DNA of 64,000 bases from Flammulina velutipes (taxonomy: Eukaryota; Basidiomycota; Agaricomycetes; Agaricales; Physalacriaceae), in NCBI GenBank assembly GCA_011800155.1, contig JAALGH010000011.1, positions 186,001 through 250,000 on the forward strand. Reading direction: 5' to 3'. This document shows positions 57,126-64,000 of this stretch, one piece after another (within the stretch, counting starts at the first letter, position 1; the number at the start of each line of letters is the position of its first letter). Position numbers and translations under genes: made by a program. The notes under the pieces are model-generated. The model saw only the letters and a list, made by a program, of their open reading frames with translations. It searched no databases and had not been told where the DNA came from.

Positions 57126-57376
57126 AAATTGGTGTCAAGGGATGTTCTGAGTCACGCTAATTGTATATATCTCCTCCTGTGTCCTTAATATCCCTTTGCC
57201 CTCCCACGCTGGTAAGACAAAAGCCAATGATGTTCTTTCGAAGAGCGTGAGAAAGTTGGCAAACGGCGCTAAGTAAATGTATCAAATTCAAAGACGATTC
57301 TACAGTAGGCGGCGGTTATCAGGACGTAGCACTATAGACAATTCAGCTGGCGGAAAGAAAGGAAGGGGAACAAACC

Positions 57377-57999
57377 TTACAGTTCTTCTTCTTCTTCAAA
57401 CAACGGAATACACCAGTTCGTTCTTTCTTTACGGTTGTCGGCCGAGATGTACCACTTCAACTCGCGATCCTCCCACCCTATTCTCTCAAGCTCTTCCTGG
57501 AGCTTCATAATCTTGGCCTCCAGACCTGTCTTCCGAGAGTTGTACGTGCTCGCCAATGCAATCACGGTCTCGTTCTCCTTCGAATAAATACCCTCGAAGA
57601 GGATCTTATTGCCACGCTCGAGTTGACAGACATTGTTGAGATGAACATAGATCGTTGCTATAACTGCATTGGGATCGGCTCGAAGGCTGGAAGCACGATC
57701 TGGTGCAAGTCGTGTCGCAAATTCGACCATATCGTCGTGAGACGCAAATCTGAGTCCAAAGGTAAATTTGGGCATCGTGTCGCGGTTCTCCGGAGTTGCG
57801 AGATATTCCGAAGGGAGGATAGACCAGGGCGCGTATGGCTCAAGACGTGACAGAGTGTTAACATACTACCAGGGTGTCAATATGGATAATCGTCACTGCG
57901 CGTTCGGGGCATTTGGCGTACCTCCTTAATTGTTCTTGTCTTGGCCTCGGATAAACTCAGTTTGAAAAGGTCTGCGCGAAGAGTATCAACGGGGGTCAT
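57377..57999 (-). CDS. Family A protein A15 (subtype 4)
   Basis: ATG at 57999 (MTPVDTLRADLFKLSLSEAK), intron GTACGC..GTAG, main exon YVNTLSRLEPYAPWSILPSEY, MPKFTFGLRFASHDDM, LRADPNAVIATIYVHLN, NVCQLERGNKILFEGIYSKE, IALASTYNSRKTGLE, RELKWYISADNRKERTNW and a glutamate-rich end (FEEEEEL), stop at 57377. About 190 residues. The leader and the 'YAPW.ILPSEYL.TPEN' stretch place it between subtypes 3 and 1. A8 is its truncated sibling. Confidence 0.72.
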
Positions 58000-58312
58000 T
58001 GTGGTATGAAGGCGAGCTAGAATGGCATATCACCTATCGTAAAAGACCAGCACTGTACACGTTGGTATATCGTGTAGCGATTAGGTAATAAGATGTTCAA
58101 TGTGTGGGCGTACGCGCGTATAGGCAGGCCCAGGATTCTGAGCACGACTACTATTCCTCCAAAAGCTAGCGCTAGATAGGACGGGTCGCTTGTAGACCTA
58201 CCGACAGAATAAGAGGCTAATGTAAACATATAAAATTGAGGATGTGTGACGTAGTGGCAAACAGTCCAAGCAAGTGGTAGGTTGGAGAACAGTGAGTACG
58301 ATAAGTATACAA

Positions 58313-58918
58313 TTAATGTTCGACAACCGAAGTGGGATCGGACCAATCCTCTCTGTCCAGATCATTGAAGTGCTCATCCGAGATATACCATTTCAACGTC
58401 TTATCTCCCCACCCTACTTCTCGAAGCTCTGACAGAAGCTTTCGTTCCATGTCAGCCAAATGCTCCACATTGATATTTTGATGCGAGTTCGCCAAGGAGA
58501 ACATGTACGCCGCCTTCTTTGAATAGACACCCTCAAAGGTTACCCCCAACCACCGAATCGGCTTGCAGACAGTTCGGAAGTGAAGGCAAATTGTTATCCA
58601 ACACTCGTGGGGCACTGCTTTGAATCGGATTGCTTTATCGGGCCGTAAATGGAGTGCGAGTTTCTCAATCTCTTCGGCAGATGCTTCGACACCATAGCTA
58701 AACCTAGGGCGAGGGCGCTCCTTGGAATTATAATACTGGGGAGGAAATTCTTCCCACGCCCAGGGCTCTTTCTCCAGCATATACGACAGAGTGAGAGTCT
58801 AAATGGAGGTGAATGACATACTTCACGGTACACGCTGGCATGTACACACCTCGTTCAAGCCAGTGATATCAAGTGAGGAGAAATTGTTGGAAAGATTTGA
58901 AACTTCGGGAGAAGTCAT
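58313..58918 (-). CDS. Family A protein A16 (subtype 'PRPRFSYG')
   Basis: ATG at 58918 (MTSPEVSNLSNNFSSLDIT), intron GTGTGT..TTTAG (about 58802-58850), main exon TLTLSYMLEKEPWAWEEFPP, RPRPRFSYGVEASAEEI, HFRTVCKPIRWLGVTFEGVYS, MFSLANSHQNINVE, GWGDKTLKWYISDEHFNDLD, REDWSDPTS and a stop at 58313. About 185 residues; closest relatives are A12 and A2. A TIR element with a target duplication starts about 30 bp upstream of the start codon (58956), so the native promoter has been displaced by about 490 bp. Expression of this copy may be changed. Confidence 0.74.
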
Positions 58919-58955
58919 TGTGGCAGAGATACAATCGCAAGGTGTGTATGTACCC

Positions 58956-59436
58956 CAAGAGGTGGCAGATCTCTGGATCTCGGACCTCGATCAAGCCACG
59001 CGAGAACTCCACGGCAGTCACTGCGATCAATTCGATCATATGTGGCGCAGCGAGCGTAAAATCGATAATGTAGTTTGTGCAGCATTATGAAATGTACGCT
59101 TTCTCTTATCAAGAGGTTTCCAATATTTCCAAGGTTGGAATGGAAAGTCAGAGACCGTGACACGACGGAATCGACAGAAGCACATTATTTATTTCAAAAA
59201 TCAACGTTGAAAGCGTCGAAGTACATCAGTGGTCACGTACCATTGGTTTATAGAGCCAAGCCAAGCTGAACGACCTCAGAGACAGGACTCGATGGAAACG
59301 CGCCACGACGTACGTTGAGGTCACAGCACATGACTGAGCTATTGCCGTTCAGCGTGCCGAAAGCTGTGTTTTCCTTTTCGAGGGGGGGGGGTACCGTGGG
59401 AACGTGGTCCAAGATCCAGAGATCTGCCACCTCTTG
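58956..59436. mobile_element. 481-bp non-autonomous TIR element (hAT-like MITE) with 8-bp target duplication
   Basis: Terminal inverted repeats 58956-58986 and 59406-59436 are 31 bp long with a single mismatch (position 26, C versus T). Both start CAAGAGGTGGCAG. The direct repeat ATGTACCC flanks the element at 58948-58955 and 59437-59444, a perfect 8-bp target-site duplication. Eight-base duplications and TIRs starting CA(A/G) are typical of the hAT superfamily. The inside has no transposase frame and contains a run of ten G (59382-59391). Near-identical TIRs and an unbroken duplication suggest a fairly recent insertion. The superfamily assignment is inferred. Confidence 0.82.
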
Positions 59437-59792
59437 ATGTACCCCAGAGTTCCTTCCACCTCTTTATATTCAGAATATTGTTGTGATCTGTTTGGTTGCA
59501 AGCGCCAACATTTTGATCCATCATCCCTTTTGGCGCCTTCCTTGTCTCTCGTGCTAGGTTCTTCTGCCCGCTCGATCAGGTTCATCTCTTCAATGACAGG
59601 TTGGGTGTGCTGTATTCGATCCGGCTGTAGTCTCTCAGCCTTCTTACAGCCCCGTTATCTTCCCACGCCACTGCTCCCTCTTGACGAACTGTACCGATAT
59701 CCTGCTCTTTACACCTGACCTTTATGTCGTGGCGGCAGGAATATATTGTTGCTAAGTACGCTATACCGCTCCGATCTTCGTTCATGTCGTTT

Positions 59793-60210
59793 ACGGGCAG
59801 TGTGTGTCACCGAAATGTGATCCGGCTCCTGCAGTTCGTCTTGTCCTTGTCGTTTGTTAGCGTGATCCCAGGTGTCTTGAATCCCACACCCTTGCCCACG
59901 CCACTCGTTTTTTGCCGTCTTTGGGAAGCATCTTCTCCCCGGTCCTTATCCCACGACCTCTTACCGCTCCGGTGCCTTGCATTCTCACACTCGTTCTTGC
60001 CCATCTACGGGCAACGTGTGTGACTGAAGTGTGATCCGGATCCTAGCAGCTTCGTCTCGAACCCCTCAAATTCACACGCATTTCCGAAACCGCTCGTTTT
60101 TGCCGTCTTTGGAAAGCATATTCTTCCCAGCTCTTATTCCGCGACCCGTAGAAGCAGCGGCATGAAGTTGTTCTGGTTTCTTTTTTCGCCGCTCCGTCTT
60201 TAGGAAGCGC
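59793..60210 (+). repeat. 214-bp direct tandem duplication upstream of B2
   Basis: Unit 1 begins ACGGGCAGTGTGTGTCAC at 59793 and unit 2 ACGGGCAACGTGTGTGAC at 60007. Both continue with GTGATCCGG, CCGTCTTTGG.AAGCAT, CTTATTCC/CTTATCCC and a CACGACC/CGCGACC block. A partial third match (CCGTCTTTAGGAAGCG) lies near 60195. The units have diverged by indels. They cover the upstream region of the family B gene at 60299. Confidence 0.6.
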
Positions 60211-60253
60211 TTGCTCTCGACAACAAATTGGGACATGCTTGTTCCTGCTAACC

Positions 60254-60261
60254 TATATAAA
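60254..60261 (+). promoter_or_regulatory. TATA box of B2
   Basis: TATATAAA about 38 bp before the B2 start codon, followed by GGCCCACTTCC. This is one of the few canonical TATA boxes in the window and implies a very short 5' untranslated region. Confidence 0.55.
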
Positions 60262-60298
60262 GGCCCACTTCCTCAAGGACCCAATTCATCAATTCGCA

Positions 60299-62643
60299 AT
60301 GCAGACTCTACAAGACAACATAACAGTAAGTACTGGATAGCTGTGAAGTACGCCACTCATTGACCGACCGGACTATTAGATAAATACCGACCAGATCAAA
60401 AACAAAATTTACGATCTCCTCAAATATGCAGAAGCCAAGCAAGCACTCGAACACCCGTTATACGGATTGTTCGACGCGATACTTAATCTTCTGTCGCTGA
60501 CGGTCTCAACGACGAGGACGACGAGTTTCTCCTGCTTCTCTCAATTCAGGCTAATTTCTGAGGAAAAGGAGTCAGACATGGCACTGGCTGATTTTATGAC
60601 TGTCATCCCCGACTTTATCCTGCTGCTTACTCGGGCTGGTGCCAATTTTGCCTTTGCGAACGATTACATTTCTATGATTATGGAAATCAAACGACTTGTC
60701 CCCAGAGGTGACATCCTCGGCTTTGTTGAAAATTCTTACTGATGAATTCCTAGTATCCGAACAAAAACTAGATTGGTTCTCGTTTGATGCATCTCTCACT
60801 AGCACTTTAGCACTTGTCAACAGCAGCGCAAACATCACTCAAATCCTTGCTCAAGGATTCTGCGCCTTGAATGCGTACCCACACCAGGACACCGTTCATC
60901 TCATCTTTGTCGTGGGGATTTACTTCACCCATTTTACATTTACTCGGCCAGCCGACGGCCAACTTCCCGACGTTCCAGACAACATAAAAACTGGGACCGC
61001 GGCGGACAAGAAGAAGTACATTGAGGACAATATCAAGAGATTGCTTCCATTTTCTTCTATTCGCGTTTTGGCCGCCAGTGTCTGTGTCTTCGATGCCGTC
61101 GATGTCATATCTCCGGACAATTTGCGGCTCAGCACTAAATTCCTCACTGCACTCTACCAATGTTTGCCTGTTTCAAATGAGGTAACTGTTAACACCAAAG
61201 ATATCCGTTTCTTCGCCATCTCGGTAAGCCTCTTTTTGACACTTGAAGTTTTCACCTGAACTTGATGATTGTGGTAGAACAAGACTCCCCAGGAAGAAGA
61301 TGTTGTGAGTGCCCTTTCATTGAGTCTCACACTGTGCTTATCATTTTTAGCTCTTGTTGGAGGAGGTGAAAAGGGTGTTGCAGGGTTACTATGGCGACGC
61401 AACGACGGACGACACGGCTCAACAGAGTCCTGAGACTCGGGCAGATACTCCTGAGTCGCCCCAAAGGGACTTTGGGGCACGATCTGTCAAGGTAGACGAA
61501 ACCTACGTGGACGAGAGCTCCGACGACGGAGAGGGCGCATGCGAAGTAACAAACATGTCGCTGCCTAACGAGGGCGAGGACCCGTCCTTCGGGGAAGAGA
61601 GCGCGTCAGATGAGGGCGCTCCCCAAGCAAGGAACAGGCCCATATCGAACGATGAGGAGAACCTGGCGCACGAGAAAGATACATCATACGAGGAAATGAA
61701 CACAGCCGACGAGGAAGAGAGTGTATCAGATGCGCGCGCTGGTGAAGTAAACCAGGACGATGGCAAGTACGATGCAAGCGGAGACGAATCCACGTCAGAC
61801 GATGGAGAGGACGAAGATGAGGATGGGAGCTCGTCAGGTAGGCGCGCCGGCAAAATATACAAGGGCAAGGACAAGGGCTGGGAAGACGAAGCCGAGGACG
61901 AGACCACATCAGACGACGAAGAGGACGACGGTGAGTACAACGACAGCGGGGATGATAACGCGTCAGACGATGAAGAGGACGAAGATGAAGATGGGAGCTC
62001 GTCAGGTAGGCGCGCCGGCAAAATACACAAGGGCAAGAGCCGGGATGAAGAAATCGGGGACGAGACCACATCAGACGATGAAGACGACGACGACGAGTAC
62101 AACGACAGCGGGGACGATAACGCGTCAAGCGATGAAGAGGACGAGGATGATGAGGATAGGAGGCCAAGGAAGAAAGGGAATGGGTCGAACCTTGTCGTAA
62201 TCCGTCGAAGCCGGAAGAAAGACGCAGAAAACTATAAACCTAACTACCTGACTGGGTCGGATGATCCTGATGAGGAAGAGAGAGATGCCCGGGACGGGAC
62301 ATACATTCCGAGTCCGAGTCCTACTGAAAGCGAAGAAGATTTGCCGCAGGCCTCTACGAGCAGGCGTACATTGAAACGAGGCCGGCACCACAAGTCGACC
62401 AATCTCCTCTCCAGTTCACCCTCCAGTCGTCCACCATCCAGTCCACCCTCCAGCCGTCCACCCTCCAGCCGTCCACCCTCCAGTCCCGCCCACAGTACCG
62501 ATTCTGAAGATGAAAGGGTACATAACCGTGCTAGGGGGGACAGTTCGAATAACTTGCCGGGACATGGAGGCGCCAAGAATGACAGTTCGGATAACTTGCC
62601 GAAGAGAATTAGAACGGGCAAGGGCAAGGGTAAACAGCGTTAG
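60299..62643 (+). CDS. Family B protein B2 with long acidic repeat tail
   Basis: ATG at 60299 (MQTLQDNIT), intron GTAAGT..TTAG, exon with KIYDLLKYAEAKQ, PLYGLFDAILNLLS, TVIPDFILLL and IMEIKRLVPR (the same PDF...EIK pattern as B1), intron GTGACA..CTAG (about 60709-60752), then ILAQGFCALNAYPHQD, FVVGIYFTHFTFTRP and LRLSTKFLTALYQCL. Two introns near 61220-61350 lead to a tail of about 430 codons. The tail is D/E/S-rich with 54-56 residue tandem units, then a basic stretch, SSRPPSS repeats and a basic end (RIRTGKGKGKQR), stop at 62641-62643. About 690 residues. Core and intron positions match B1, but the tail is unrelated except for the QEEE..EV join. The tail suggests a nuclear, chromatin-type environment (inference). 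Confidence 0.68.
61780..62160 (+). repeat. In-frame minisatellite of 168/162-bp units in B2
   Basis: Units start at about 61780, 61948 and 62110; the third is partial. Each encodes SGD(D/E)..SDD.EDEDEDGSS, SGRRAGKI.KGK and DETTSDDEEDD-type blocks. Period lengths of 168 and 162 bp (56 and 54 codons) keep the frame. The conserved SSGRRAGKI block is the only non-acidic part of the unit. Confidence 0.75.
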
Positions 62644-63239
62644 CGTAAGGTAGAATAGTAAACCTTAATACATATTCAATCTGCAGAAGTATCATGGAGA
62701 TCCGCAGAACTGAACAGTCAAGTTGCCAACCTGGTGGTAAGTATGAGTGTAATGCAAAGCCTGACTAAGTAAGATGGAATGTAAAACATACCCACCAGGA
62801 AGGAGAGCATGCGACGCAAGTCGTGAACGATTGTTATTTATCGATCAAAGTGGCATCATCATCGAAGTCGGTCTGGTGAGAAGACATGAGCTGAGCAAGT
62901 TTGTGCTTAGAATTGCTGGCTTACGGCAATGAATGTTCAACGACAGAAAAGGTTGGTGGTCTTCGATAGGCTCCCATTCCTAGTTTATGGAGGAGCTAGC
63001 GTGTATCATTATGGCTGGCTCGCAGGAGGCCTAAAGTCTGAAAGCAGTTGTTTTCCACGACGTTGATCCCTATGACTGTATTACTGAGGATAGATTGTCG
63101 GGAATTGGGGACAATCGACGTCGCACTGAGGAAGCAGAAGAGGGGGAAGCATTATCATATTTTATTTGAGAGCACAATTGTCTAGAAAGATACATCAACG
63201 AAACGAAAGATTATAGAGAAATAGAACATACAGTCTAAT
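62644..63239. other. Intergenic right of B2
   Basis: About 600 bp with no supported gene. It should contain the B2 3' untranslated region. Nothing repeated was noticed. Confidence 0.45.
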
Positions 63240-63730
63240 TCTAGATCTTCGGCAGCGGGGTTACCAGTCCTCTTGGTCCAAGTCGCTATCCAACGAGATA
63301 TCCCTCTGGCGCCTCAAAACCCAAGTGTATGGTCACATGCTCAAGAGTAGACGCGTCCAGAAGTTCGACCTTGCAGACTTCGCTGATATACCTCTGCGCT
63401 GCGATGAGAGCCCTGATGTCCTGCTGGACTTGAGAATCCGCGAGTCCTATGCCGGATGAAATTTCGAGGTCATAGCGAAGTTGGAAGGAATGGGTCGAAC
63501 ACGATCGAACGTCCGGTGTGGTCCAGATGGGCTGATTTACTCAAAGGCTGGCGAGCTCACATAGTAGTTAGGGTCTACGTGTGAGTGAGCAGTGTGCACG
63601 CCCGTTCCAGTGAATGATCTTACCTTCTTGACAATCTTCGTCCTCTTCCTTTCCCTGTCCCCTTCATCCCCAGGTTGGAAATGACATTGTAAAGTACCGC
63701 AATCTGATTGAAGGATATGGCCGTTGTCGA
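63240..63730 (-). pseudogene. Decayed family A copy A17
   Basis: Near 63610-63720 on the minus strand a leader relic reads FNQIAVLYNVISNLGMKG, aligned with SNQIAELSKDISNLEIS, but its start codon has become ACG. It ends at a GTAAGA donor. Further on, RPIPSNFAM aligns with RPIPPKFVY. In another frame, ALIAAQRYISEVCKVELLD aligns with the I...F..VCG region. A final SDLDQEDW next to a stop (about 63260) aligns with DLDREDW. Large parts between are lost and the frame shifts at least twice. Confidence 0.6.
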
Positions 63731-64000
63731 TGGTGGCGTTCAAAACACAACGAGGCTGTTGGTCCGCAGTTTGGCTTTGGTCTAATTCGTCGACATCCTC
63801 AGTCGCGAGACCAAGAACTGTATGTTCACTCACTTTGCCTCCGGATAGCTTGATGGCTGCAGGCCTAACAATGCCTCAAAGCAGCATATTGTGAGTGGCA
63901 AAAGCTCTACATCTCCTCGAGCATGAACCCAACGAATCGCGCCTGGTGTATCATTGATAACCTTGCGTGTTGTTCTGCGAATAATGAGATAACAATGTCT

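Noticed and set aside
59382..59391. Run of ten G as a possible regulatory quadruplex
   Set aside because: A single homopolymer within the TIR element; a four-tract quadruplex pattern is not present.
61503..62167. Long minus-strand serine-rich and arginine-rich frames of about 200 codons
   Set aside because: They are the antisense of the GA-rich acidic repeat tail of B2; the S/R/H composition follows from the complement of Asp/Glu codons.
1..64000. tRNA genes
   Set aside because: No stretch combining an A-box and a GGTTCRANNCC-type B-box at the right spacing was found by eye; a covariance search could change this.

Overview
This window looks like nuclear DNA of a mushroom-forming basidiomycete (Agaricomycetes). 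Genes are split by many short introns, mostly about 45-65 bp with GT..AG ends. The recognisable housekeeping genes are eukaryotic: a kinesin, TSR3, 3-hydroxy-3-methylglutaryl-CoA (HMG-CoA) lyase and a delta-12 desaturase. One gene encodes a DUF6699 protein, a family typical of these fungi. All gene models were assembled by hand from reading frames and splice signals, so exon ends may be off by small amounts. I saw no tRNA, rRNA, CRISPR array or bacterial-type operon.

Layout. 0-21 kb is mostly ordinary: a Med25/SPOC-like protein (-), a winged-helix-like plus coiled-coil protein (-), a kinesin (-), a short-chain dehydrogenase (-), a DUF6699 protein (+), the first copy of family D (+), a 3.3 kb stretch without a clear gene, and the desaturase (+). 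21-31 kb is an accessory region with repeated members of an unrecognised small-protein family (family A, + strand), one family B gene (-) and a frameshifted family C copy (-). 31-42 kb holds TSR3 (+), three copies of family E (-) and HMG-CoA lyase (-). 42-49 kb holds a same-strand run C2-D2-C3 (+), then a two-domain EthD-like protein (-). 51-59 kb is a second family A cluster on the - strand: six intact copies and three broken ones. 59-64 kb holds a TIR element with a perfect 8-bp target duplication, a 214-bp tandem duplication, the second family B gene (+) and a decayed family A copy (-).

The striking content is lineage-specific gene birth and decay. Family A has at least 16 members or remnants in two clusters of opposite orientation. 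It has four sequence subtypes, a shared first-intron position, and every stage from intact gene to fragment. Families B, C and D each have two or three copies. B carries a PDF...EIK pattern and C an LEYK pattern, both of the kind seen in PD-(D/E)XK nuclease-like folds. D looks like a distant relative of C that has lost the ExK residues. A short module recurs upstream of several family A genes and of TSR3. Functions of families A to E are unknown to me; any role in defence, DNA handling or conflict is inference only.
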